DNA of 64,000 nucleotides from Coturnix japonica (Eukaryota; Chordata; Aves; Galliformes; Phasianidae), in NCBI RefSeq assembly GCF_001577835.2, contig NC_029519.1:76099999-76163998 (forward strand). Reading direction: 5' to 3'. Each line of letters starts with the position of its first letter. The stretch's first letter is position 1. Both the position numbers and the translations under genes were made by a program. Positions 48,901-59,900 of the stretch are shown piece after piece. A model generated the notes under the pieces. It did not search any database. It worked only from the letters and a program-made list of their open reading frames with translations, and had not been told where the DNA came from.

Positions 48901-51900
48901 CAATCCAGGTTCAAGACAAGTGGGCCTGCTGCTCGAGCCTAAGTCTCTCTGAAAAGCATCTTATCCCTTGGACATGTCAATTGCGTGACACCACTTGGTG
49001 TCATTTGCGAACTTGCTGAGGGTGCACTTGATCTTGCTGTCATTGTCACTGAAGAAGATGTTAAAAAGCACCACAGTCAGTACTGACCCCTGAGAGACAC
49101 CACTTATCACTGGTCTTCATTCTGATGTTGAACCATTGACCACCCCTCAGTGGGTATGATCTCACAACAATCTCATTGTCCATCAAACAATCCACCCTTC
49201 AGATCCATGTTTACACAATTTGGAGTGAAGGATATTATGGGGGGACTGTGTCAGAGACTGTACTGAAGTCCAAGTAGATGACATCAATGGCTCTTCTCTT
49301 GTTCACTGATGCAGTTACACCAGCATAAAACTACAAGGTTGGTCATGCAGGGTCTGCCCTTGGTGAGGCTGTGCTAGTTATCGCATAGCATTCCTCTTTC
49401 TTCCATATGCCTTAGCAATATCTGCCAGGAGGAACTGCTTTATGTTCTTCCCTGGTACTGTGATGAGGCTTGGTCAGTAGTTCCTTGGGTCACCCTTTCT
49501 ACCCTCCTTAATGAGGGTGCTATGTTACCTTTTTCTGGTCACTGGGGACTTAAGCTTTCTCCCATGACTTTTCAAATATCACTGAGAACATCTTGGCTTC
49601 GGATGAAAAGCCACTGGTAGGAAGACTCGAGGGCCAAGTCTAAAATGGGTCTTGACTTGATCACTTCTTCATTTGCTGATAACAGATGAAACACTTTTCC
49701 ATTCTGTTTTCTGGCTAGTCATAATTAGGTGTTTGGTAGAAATGAAAGTCTGATTTGTGCACTTATTCAAACTATGGACGTCACACTTACATGGTGGTGG
49801 TTAAATTAGGACTTGAATAGTAAACTCTGGCTTTCCTGTGGTTTGGGAAGAAAGCCAAATAATTGGAGGAGTTCCAAATGTACTTGGGAACTGGAGAAAA
49901 TGCATTAAAGTGACAAGTTAATTTTAAGATTGTGAGGATTAAGAAATATGCCTGTTAGAGTAAAATCTGTGTTTTCTTGTTGCTTTTTTAAGCATTTGTT
50001 CAAAAAACAATAGTTGGAAGGTGGACATGCTTGAGCTCTGGAGTCTATCAGGTAAAGGACCTGATTGAATAACTTGACCTTGTTTAAGGGAAGCGTCCTT
50101 CACACGGAACTTAGCAGACTTCCCCATTGCTTTGTAAACTCTGCTTATCTTTTTCCAGTGAAACCATAAAAAAAATAAATAAAAAGACTCTTTGTTCAGG
50201 AAGCTTCAGGTAGGTCTTCCTATGAAAGGGGCTGACTGGAGGAAAGCAATGTATGTAGCCAGTACAGGAGAGCTGATAAACTGGCTCAGGGCTTTGTTAC
50301 AGTAAGCCTAGTGGGACATCTGCCATGTTCTCTATAGATAAAAAGGATCCTAACTGCAATAAACAATTTACAGCTTTACAGGTCCTCCTCAAGTTTGAAC
50401 TTACAGACATCATAAAAAATACACTAACAGGTAAAGCTTCCATGTACTTTTAGTTTCATTACAGAAAGCCCAAGTACATGTGAGAGAGGTTCTTCACCCC
50501 ACTATTTCACTGCATCAAGCTTATGCTGAAAATGATGCACTTTTTCCTTTCTCTTGCATTGAGTCTCAGATGTCACACTTAATGGGGCTCTTTGGTTTCA
50601 GTCTCCAAAGAATTGACACTTTTTGTGACTTAGCAGGATTCTGTAAAAATCATCATTTCAGAGAACGAATTGTAGCTGTAATGTAGCTTATCTCACAGAA
50701 CGGAGCACTGACTTCCTGAGAAGCTGCTCAGAAATAGCTCTAAGAATGGAAGTGCTGGCTGTTAAGAACACTGCAGCCATTCCCTGTAGTACAGATGATC
50801 TACGTATACGTAGTCCAGTTTCTTCAAGTCCCTTTCAAAAATGCTTTTTTCAACTGTCAAAGATGCAGTAGAGTGGTTTTTATTTGGAGGAGGTGGCTTT
50901 TTAAGGTGGTTAGATTGCAGCAAATGAAACAGATGTTCATGCAGAGCACCCTGTGAAAGATGCATTTGGTCAAGTGTTTGCAAAAACTAAATAGCAACCT
51001 GATGATGCTCACATGGGATTGTCCTCAAGGTTCTCATCCTTCTACATATCCAAGATCTTAGCCTGTGCATGTAGTCTCTTAAACAACTCTAATAATCATT
51101 GTCCTTTTCCACGTGGCTTGAGATGAACTAGCTTTACTGGATCAAGTGCCACATTGAAATTATATATGTTTCCCTTAGTTGTCAATTGGTAGTTGAATAG
51201 ATTGATGCCGTTTTCAATTTGGGGAAAACTGGAGAGGGAGGAGTTTGAATAACCTTGTTGAAGTCTTAAGTTTTTTGTCCTTCAGAGATGGATAAAACAC
51301 AGCCATTACTGTTATCTCAGTGTACTCTTGTGTTGTGTGTTATCTTAGAAGCTGTTTAGTAAATGATACTAGCTTTATTAGTGTGTTTGATATAACTGAC
51401 AACTGCAATTATGACAGGCAAGCAAGAGAGAGTGGTAGCTCTTATTCTCAAGTTTGAGTCTTCTGAGAAGGACTCATCAGTTGCAAACTGGATGGAGTTT
51501 CAAACTTCTGCTGTTTAAAGTATTCTTTAAATAGGAAGCTATAAATGCATCCATAGATGCAAAGAGAAAGGTGATGCAAATGGCTTCTCTCATATGCTGA
51601 CCTTGATATGAAGTAAGGTTAATAATTTGATTGTGGTCTGTCCTTTCAGTAGTTTATCCATTCCCTACCTTCAAAACAAAGTTGCCGAGAGAATAGTACC
51701 ATAGCTTAGTGTTTATATGTCATATTAAAGGATTGAAGTGCATCAGTGATACTCAGTTTTATTGCTATAAAGCAAGAAACAAAAGCTTTGCAGACCAATG
51801 ATGTTTAAAAACTTGTCTGGAAAGGAAGTCTTTGTATGATACACAGTTGTCTTTGGCTGCACCCAAAGAAGAGTTTCAAGAGTTTTCCTCTCCATCCTGA

Positions 51901-54900
51901 GTTGTTGATGTAGAGGAATAAAGAATGGCCCTTTGGATCTGCTGGGTGCCTGAAGCCATTTTATTTACAAGTACTTGCTTACTGTTCAACATCCTCTGTG
52001 CCTGAGAAACCTGGGCTCTAACAATGCTTTTGTAGAGATATTTCTTCCTAGGTGAAATTCACTAAGGAAACGGGAACTGCCCTACATATAGATATGCCTG
52101 TATTACTGCACAGGTGCTACTGGCAAAACTTAAATTCTGAAGGCCTTTACATGCAAACTTTGCTTTCAGTATGGTCTTACATTGTTTCAGACTAATAGAC
52201 TATTGCCAGTAAACTGTATGAATTCAAAAACTATGCAAAAGATGCATTTTGGAAAGGATATACTTTTTAATGACTCTTAGACATTAAGAAATAAGGAAAC
52301 ATTTTGCTGTGCTGATATTTAAGAGCATGTAAAATAAGAGTAAAGCCTGTCTTGGATATGAGGTTCCTAGTGGAGACCTTTAAAGTTTGTACGTTTAATT
52401 TATTTAAAGATATTCCTCCTTCATTTAAGGTATTTTGCTATTTAGCCTTAAGACTGAACATGGAGTCATAGCTGTGAGATCGTAAATCAGTCACCACTGA
52501 AATGAGAATCGAATCAAAGCTTTTTCATTAAGTGAATGATCATTCTTAATTCTGCAGTTTGCAAACGTTGCAGCAGTTTGATACCTAAAAATGTATCACA
52601 AAATATTGCCAGTAGTTAAACTTCAGAGTTTTCATTCAGGAAATATCTGCTGTTCAGGAATTTCTTCAAGGTACCCAGCAAAACCCATTCCTTTTAAGGA
52701 GGTTGTTAGGGGCGCATAGAGGGAAACTGAAAATTGCATGTGTTTTCCTTGGGGTGTGTGTGCTGGTTCTTTCACACAGTTAAAACTGTTTTTCTGATTG
52801 GTTTCAGTACTCATCTGAGAAGTTGAACAAAAGTGGCAGCTTGTTCTCTTTCGAAATCAACGGTAAGTTCTTCAGAAGCCTTAGCTGTGTTTTACTGAGG
52901 TAATTGGTATAGCAAGCAGCCTTTCTTTTGTAAATAAGGTGAGGGGGATGGAGCATGCAGTTGCCGAGCCTGCTGGTTTAAGCTGGTCTGTGAACAATAC
53001 TGGGAATAGCTGGTTGTTAGTTTTGTACGTGTGATCTGCTTTGCATAGTAAAAGCCCTGGTAACACTTTTTTGTTATCTGCAGCGGTTTACAGAAGCTCA
53101 GCAATGCTGGTTTTCATACTAAACATCTCCTCTACTAGAGGAAATCTCTGACCTCTTTACACACCTTCTTGCAGGCTTTGCCACATAAGAAATCCAGTGG
53201 GATGCAAACCATAAGCTGATGTCTGGTGCTTTGAGTGCTTTATCTCCACCCCTAATCAATATTCCCTTGATCCTGTTAAGAGTGAACTTTATTAACAAAA
53301 ATCAAAGCAGTGCTTACTGATATGGAAGCGTTGTGCTGCTTTATTAAGGGATGGATTTGGGACTTTGTGTTCCGTTGTCTTAAAGCATGAGCAATTCTTA
53401 CTTGCTCAGTGTTAAAGCGTGGTGCTTGGTTAGTAGGAGGTTCCAAAGGGAAGTAGTTTATCTCAAAATAACGTTTTTTGGTAGCATGTGAATTATTAAA
53501 GCACATGTGCAACTTTTGACTTTTTTTCACAGCAGACTTTAAATCATCTGCCATCCTAGAAGTAGGTTTCCTAAGGATTTTTATTTTAAATCGAGCCAGT
53601 CCAAGCTAAAAATTAGTCCTACAATAGATGCAAGGAGTTTCAAACAGTATCTGGATCCCATTGTGCTGGCTATTTTACTTGCATTGAATTATGGATGGTC
53701 TCTGCCTTGAAGAGCTTACGTGCTTAAGGCAAAGCACAGTATGTGGTTGTACCCATCTGAAAGAATGGAGGAGGAAGGACAGAGGAATTCTAATAAAACA
53801 TGTTGTTTGAATAGGCCAGCTGTCTGCACAGTTAAATGATTTTGAGACAATAGGGTGTTCTTTAAATAAGATCCAAATAAACAGGATAATCCATGACATA
53901 GTTTGGGCATGGAACATGTACAAGTATTTCGATTGGTAATTTTTAAAGCAACTCTGAAAAACTTTTATCTGTTGATTCTAAAGAACTTTTTGGACAATTA
54001 ACTGCAATAAAACACAGGTATTTAATATTTAGGCTGTATTCTAGGCTCTTAAAAGAGGTCTAGAGGGGGGGGGAAAAAAAAACCCTTGATATTTTAAACA
54101 GTTCTTTAAGTCCAGGATAAGTGAAGCTTCTTTGGCTAATTGGTTTAAATTAGCAAATTTTCTAACCAAGCATGAAGCACTGCTAACTGGCCAACAGTTT
54201 TACTGCTTTTCAATTTGCAAATCCAAAGTCTGCTGTAGTTCTTCTTACACTTCATTGTATAATGTGGAGGAACAGCTGTAAAATGTGCAGAATGTTCTCA
54301 AAGAAATGCTTCACAAAAGAGCGAGAGGCTTTGCCGGCAGACTTCTTTTAACCCAGCATTGCCACTTCAGATGAGAAGTTGTGCACTATGCGTTATGTCT
54401 GTATTCACAGGAAAACTTGCAGGAGGTTCTGAAGGCATCCTCACTTTATTTTTAATGCATTGAATTAAGGTTCTTTTTTCTGATACTTTGAATATGAGCA
54501 AAAAAAGGGAAATGCTGTGCAGTCTAAAATAACTTTATGCTGTTTCTAATTTAAATTAAAGCTATTCACAGCATGGAACGCGAACACCCATCTCTTTGAA
54601 ACTTTCCTATAGTGAGGTGTTCTTAATGGGAAAGTATTACAGCCAAATGAGTGACAGCAGTCTATGAACAGATGATCCTGTTCTTTTAAACAAAAATAAC
54701 ATAGAAATCCTTGGTAGGGTTTCACAACGGTTGTTAATCTACTTTTATACTTTTGGTTCATTGCTGCAGGTTTTAGTTTCTGTTGTGTGGTGTGCACTAG
54801 AAAAGCAGATAATGAATCTGTTATTGCTGCTCATTAGGAAGAAACAGAGCTCTAATCCATCAATACACAGTGAAAAGACTTAACTAGGTACTCACATGTG

Positions 54901-55914
54901 TACTGGAATGCCTGAAGTGCTCCCTGAAATACTTGGTCTTCATAGTTCTGGGGCTATCTGCCTTGTAATTATATTTTTAAATGTTGATGAAGAGCTGGGT
55001 ATTTGTGGCTCTCTTCTGAGCCTGTGTTGAGTCACGGCTTTACATTAAACCAGACATAGAGCAAGTACCCTTTTCCTTCCCATCTATCACCTCTATCTTT
55101 CTATTTTTTTCTAGAAGACAGTCCTTGGAAAGCTTTAAATGGGGGTTGTCCAATTCAGACTGATGCCAGGAATTCTGCCTACCCTTTCCCAGTGTGCCCC
55201 TTCAGCACCGGCCCTGCCAGCAATGGCGCTTTGCAGTGGCAGCAGGAACCCTCCAGCACATCCATGGTGTCAGGATGGATCAGTGAGTTAAACCTCAATG
55301 AAAACTCTGGTCAGCCTTTGGCACCACCCACAAAACGCCACTGCAGGTCCCTCTCGGAGCCAGACGAGCTGGCTCGCTGTCGCTCACCCTGGAAACCTGG
55401 CAATTCAAAGGTTTGGACTCCCGTGTCAAAGAGACGATGCAACAGCGGTGGCAGCGCGACCTTGCAACGCTGCAACAGTCATGGAAGCGCGACCTTGCAG
55501 AGAAGCACAAGCATCAGCCTGCCACAAAACATACTGTCCCTCAATAATGTCTTCACCGTCACCAGCTTCAACACATCACCAGTACCGAGACCTTCCTCTG
55601 CCAGCAGCGGGTTTGTGGACAGCAGTGAGGGAAGCACGAGCTCCAGTACCCGCTGGAATTCCGGAGGGCCCTGTGACTTTAACCCAAGGCGCCGCCTCTC
55701 CCTCTCCCAGGAGCACATCACCGAGACCGGGAATCTTTTGCCTTCAGCCAACAGCACTCCCACCTCCACACCTGAGCTCAGCCGACGTCAGGGCTTGTTG
55801 AGGTGCCGCTCTCAGCCTTGTGTTCTGAATGAGAAGAAAAGCCGGCTAAAGCGCAGACGGGAGGAGGATGTACGATGGAACAGGCCATCTTTAGACTTTT
55901 TTAAAATGACACGG
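45884..55914 (+). CDS. FAM53A: FAM53A, residues 1-311 (last exon outside window)
   Basis: Three exons (45884-45961, 52808-52862, 55115-55914) join in frame to give 311 residues. The N-terminus [20 protein letters not shown] is the FAM53A signature, and the ATG has A at -3 and G at +4. Along the protein: [10 protein letters not shown] (27-36), SPW block near 47-49, [13 protein letters not shown] (115-127), [11 protein letters not shown] (142-152), a duplicated 11-residue unit (153-174), [16 protein letters not shown] (203-218), RRRLSLSQE (236-244), [11 protein letters not shown] (272-282), a basic nuclear-localisation stretch [11 protein letters not shown] (285-295) and [10 protein letters not shown] (301-310). 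Family knowledge: FAM53A, first called dorsal neural-tube nuclear protein, is a nuclear protein of the FAM53/simplet family. Its biochemical activity is not established. The relative FAM53B is linked to beta-catenin nuclear entry. The full protein is about 400 residues, so roughly the last fifth, with its acidic stretch and C-terminal ELDLEQIENN-like end, must lie beyond 64,000. The Arg-Ser and Ser-Pro motifs suggest phosphorylation or 14-3-3 binding, which is inference. Confidence 0.96.
45962..52807 (+). other. FAM53A: FAM53A intron 2
   Basis: About 6.8 kb, phase 0, from GTAAGG to TGGTTTCAG. It holds one large antisense CR1 fragment near 48.7-49.66 kb and an A-rich run at 48236-48249. No other coding sequence was recognised, and the remaining open frames are short and match nothing known. 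Confidence 0.85.
48690..49660 (-). mobile_element. CR1 LINE ORF2 reverse-transcriptase fragment
   Basis: On the minus strand this reads as pieces of CR1 ORF2. From 5' to 3' on that strand: [12 protein letters not shown], then [20 protein letters not shown], then [14 protein letters not shown], then [28 protein letters not shown] (near 48760-48840). These correspond to the RT palm and the region after it. The catalytic F-A-D-D motif reads F-A-N-D at 49000-49011, and several frame changes and stops are present, so the copy is dead and fairly old. It lies opposite to FAM53A in intron 2. Both ends are approximate. The sequence from about 48,450 to 48,690 may be its degraded 3' part, but I could not support that. 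Confidence 0.88.
52808..52862 (+). CDS. FAM53A: FAM53A coding exon 3 (codons 27-45)
   Basis: Fifty-five bases between TTTCAG and GTAAGT encode [18 protein letters not shown] plus the first base of a Glu codon completed in exon 4. It aligns with human FAM53A YSAETLNKSGRLFPLELN, recalled from memory. The exon is too short to appear as a stand-alone open frame, and it was located by homology and splice signals. Confidence 0.93.
52863..55114 (+). other. FAM53A: FAM53A intron 3
   Basis: About 2.25 kb, phase 1, from GTAAGT to a pyrimidine-rich TTTTTTTCTAG. It includes a G-run/A-run junction near 54066-54083. No repeats or exons were recognised. Confidence 0.85.
55115..55914 (+). CDS. FAM53A: FAM53A coding exon 4 (codons 45-311)
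   Basis: Eight hundred bases carrying most of the protein. It completes Glu45, then [11 protein letters not shown] through [11 protein letters not shown], and ends in ACACGG followed by GTGAGA in phase 0. The exon is markedly more GC- and CpG-rich than its flanking introns. Without splicing at 55914 the frame runs 25 codons further to a stop at 55990-55992, so an intron-retained form would end with an unrelated tail. The 11-codon duplication lies at 55438-55503. Confidence 0.96.
55438..55503 (+). repeat. FAM53A: Tandem duplication of 11 codons in FAM53A
   Basis: Unit 1 (55438-55470) encodes [11 protein letters not shown] and unit 2 (55471-55503) encodes [11 protein letters not shown]. The nucleotides agree at about four of five positions, and most differences are synonymous. 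The human protein, as remembered, has a single equivalent block after SKRRC. Confidence 0.9.
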
Positions 55915-56727
55915 GTGAGATTTTACTTTCCTCAGTTTGTGTGTGTGAAGGGAACAATTGCAGACAGGTTATTTCTTGGTAAATCAAACTAATTTGCAGT
56001 TGTTTTTAGTACTGATCTATACTAACTTCCCCAGTTCAGCGGAGTTCTTAAACTTATTATGGGGAAAATACCAGTAAAATATTGAACTATGTGCTGTGGA
56101 ATGTTCACTGGGCTAGCAAGTTTGCTTCCACTTTGCTTAGCTGAAAGCCTGTAAGACAGCATTGGTCCTTCTACCTTTGTGAGACAGTTTACTTAATAGC
56201 TTAAAGGATGTTCTCTCTTAGAAATACGACTTGATAAAGCTGTAGGTAACCAGATGGCAAGCCACAGAGATTGACTTTCTCATTGATCAGTTTGGTAACC
56301 AGCTCTAGGTACAACTAGACAATGTTTCAAGTTTTGTTTAGGATGCATGTTTCTTTCTTAAAGAAACAAATAAGCCCTAGTTAGCTGTGTTAATCACTGC
56401 TGAAATTGGGTTGCTGTTCTCTTGAGGAACACTGGTGGGGGTTTGCTTTTCAGTTGCGTGTGTGGTCTAATACAGATTTCTTCATTTAAACTGGCTATGA
56501 AATTTAGAAGTAGCTCTTCTCAAGGCTAGGTTAGCTGCTTGAATTCTTCAAGCTCTAGAGGTCCTTTCATTTGTCCGTATGTTATACTTCTGAAACAATC
56601 CATGTGATACTGCATCATCTGGAAAAGGCATGAATGGAGCTCGTGTCTATAGGAAGGGCTTTTTAACTATTTAGGTTTGCTACTGAATTGGAGAGTGTAT
56701 AGGACTAATGTTCAGACACAGAATGAT

Positions 56728-56950
56728 CCAAGGGATGGCACACCTCTCCTATAGGGACAGACAGAGAGCTGGGGCTGTTCAGGCTGGAGAACAAAGAGCT
56801 CTGAGGTGACCTAGTATTGGCCTTTCAGTATCTAAAGGGGAGCTACAGAAAAGAAGGGTACGAGCTCTTTATCAGGGTCTGTGGTGATAGGATGGAGGGG
56901 GGAACGGTTTCAAGCTTAAAAGAGGGTAGGTTTAGGTTGGATATAAGCAA
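56728..56950 (+). mobile_element. CR1 LINE internal fragment
   Basis: ATGGCACACCTCTCCTATAGGG, GCTGTTCAGGCTGGAGAAC, CTCTGAGGTGACCTAGTATTGG, and TTTCAAGCTTAAAAGAGGGTAGG with TTTAGGTTGGATATAAG are the CR1 segment between the ORF2 end and the 3' UTR. The terminal CR1 tail is missing, so the copy is truncated at both ends. Confidence 0.88.
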
Positions 56951-59900
56951 AATGATTTATTTGCTTTAATCTGAAGCAAGGGTTAGGTCTTGAATAACTG
57001 GCAAAGAGACTGTGTTAATGATGCTTCAGTCCCTACTGAGTTTCAAAACATAAGTGATAGAAAATGTGTCTAAATACAGTTCATAGATTATTGATCTGTG
57101 TTTGATCACCCATCACAAGTTCCTGTACTTGTCTATAATTTCCTTTCTAGTATTGCCTCTTTAACATTCAGTTCTGTGCTTTTAAATAAAAGAATAAAAT
57201 CAGGCAGCTCTTACTATCAGGAACTTCTCATTATGTTCCTAGTCAGTTTCTTCCAATTGCCTTTGTACTTCACTATCTCCTCTGGTTGTTTTTTTTCTAT
57301 GCTTCGTTAGAAAAGACTGTGATGTCTTAATTTCTCATAGGGGGAAAAAACCCTCAGTAAAATGAGTACTTCATGTATGGAGAAGTAGATTAAATTAGGA
57401 GCAGACAGGCTCTTGAATGGTGTTGTGCAGTCCTTGGTGCCAACTTCTGGAATGGTCTTCTAGATTTAAAGCTGGAAATAAAAGCCGTGTGCAATTTCAG
57501 GCTTGCTAGAACATGAAGACAGCTGTAAAAACAAGTGGGGAAGACTGTCGCAAATGATAACAAAATGAGATAACTGTTGTCAGTCCTAAGGACTCTAAAT
57601 GACTTGGGGTTCATTCAGTTCTGTGCTGTAGCTGTTGTATGATTGTAGAATAGTTCTGCACTCTGTTCCTGTTCAGAATTTGTTCACAATTGCCTACATG
57701 AGGTACTGGCTCCTTTTGGTTCTTTATCCAACAGGAATCTGATCACCCTGGTATTTCCAGATGTCTGGGCAAGGCAAATAGGAGCTACTTTGGAACCTCA
57801 CTTTTGTGCAGCTAACAGTTTCTTGTCATGTAGAATAAGTTAAGCTGGAGGTACTTGGATTGGTAGCTGCAGCTGGAAAGTAGAAACTTTTCTGAGGAAA
57901 TCTTCCATCCCCAGGAAACTGTTAAGCTCTTTTCAAACATTCAACTTCACGTAGGTGTGCATCAGTTGATCCTTTTAGCAATAACAGAAAGAGGTGTGAC
58001 AAATAAAGAACAGTCAAGACTTTTTTTTGTGTGTATAAACAAGTCTTCTTGTGATAGCGATGTTTTATTCTATTGCAGATCAAACAGCGCACTGTAATTT
58101 GAAGCCTTTTTGTTGTTCAGCATTCCTCTACGCTTCTTTTCTTAACTTATAGGCATGAAGTTACAAAAAGAAGTTGGTATATTGTGCTTGAAACCTTTCT
58201 AATGTGTTGTCTGAAGTGGTCTTCAGTTTGCCTTAATAGTTACTTGAACCAAACCAGCTGTTTTGCATTAAGGAGTCATTCCAGCAATTACATGGCATCT
58301 GATTCATTAGCGCTGGATACCTCTTAAACAGTAAAGGTTGAAGTTGCAATGTGTTTGTTTATGGTAAAATGTTGCTGTTTTGGTTTTCTAAGTAAGTTTT
58401 CTAGTAACATCTTCAGACTCAATTTGCAGCTACGTTTATGTAACTGTGTTGAAATAACAGCTACTGGCAAACATGAGTTAAGATGGTTTAAGTCCTCTAC
58501 GGTCTAGAGTTATTTGGAAGCAAGCTTTGTTCTTAAAAGATATGACACTTAGACCACTCCTTATTGCATGAATTAATCCAGGCCCTGCAAGCTAGGAGTA
58601 CAAAGACATTTATACTCTCACTTTTAAGAAATTATGTGCTTCCTTTTAGTAGCAGTAGGGAAGTTCTGCTCGGAGACTGATTTTAGCTATACTGCTTCCA
58701 TACCTTTTCATTGCCCTTCCACAGCTCCTTGTACAGGGAACCGTATTGTTTTGGGAGGTCAGGAAAGATTAGAATAGACAGGACTTGATGTTTTCCTTTC
58801 TTTTCATTGGAATATATGATTTTGAATCTGTAAAACTCTTGGGTAAATTCTTATTCTTAAAGGTTGAACTGTTTCTATTTTATGGTTATTCACACTTGAT
58901 ACTATAGTGATGTAGTGGCTTTGTGGATGTACAAAGCAAGGAGGGCTCACAGAAGGCAGTAAAGGAGTCATAAAGATGTGTCAACTTTAGCCAAAGTAAC
59001 AAGACTAGTATCACTTGAATAGCAGAAATATGAGGCTGAGCAGAAGGACTGGTTGATAGTGATTTCTATATCAACTTAAAACTGTGGGTGTAGTATGGGT
59101 GAATGGCTGGGGTGGATAACTTTCCTTGAAGGGGAGTGATGAGGAGACGATACCTATTTTTAAGAAGGATGACATGTATCAGGCCGAATGTAGACTATAG
59201 GAGGTAACCCCTGCTTTTCCTTAATTCTTAATATCTATTGTGGAACCATTGTATCCACCTACTTGAACTTCTTGTGGGCTGTTGTAAAGTCATTGCAAAT
59301 AAGTACGTGAGTGAAGTGTGGTACTAAATATTTTACTTATCCTTGTAATTCTGCTTTAGGTACTTTTGGTTGGTACTGAGTACTTCCAGGTGTTAGTTTT
59401 GTTTTCCATTGCAATTTAATGCCATCTTAATGGTCAGTAAATGAGCAGGTCAATAAATTATCTATGTTCTGACCCTTCGACGAATTAAAAAAGGAAGATA
59501 TGAAGCTTTCTCTTTAATCCTTTTATTTTTTGTTGTCTAGAAAATTTTCAGGTATGCGCTGTTGGCATGTTTACAATGGTCTCATTCAATTCATATTGTT
59601 GTAGCATAATCTGTGTTCTCAAGCTGCATGAGGAGCTACAAGTAGAGTTCAAGAATACACGTAGAAAATACAGTGTCTTATTCATGAATAGTGTGCTATA
59701 GTAACAGCTAGCAGGTTATCCACTAAGTCAAACCTGCATCAGCTCAAGTAGGTTAAGTATTGGCTTAACCTAAGTTCATTCAGATTGTGTTTGTAAAATA
59801 GCAACTGAGTTGCTTTAAATAGTTTGAATTGCTTGCATAAAGTTCATCTCTTATAGCATCCTGTCAAAATGGGAACAGAAATTATTTGGGGTAGGTGTAA

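Noticed and set aside
55479-55801. Long overlapping frames on both strands of exon 4
   Set aside because: Shadows of the FAM53A reading frame caused by high GC content. Only the + frame with FAM53 motifs is real.
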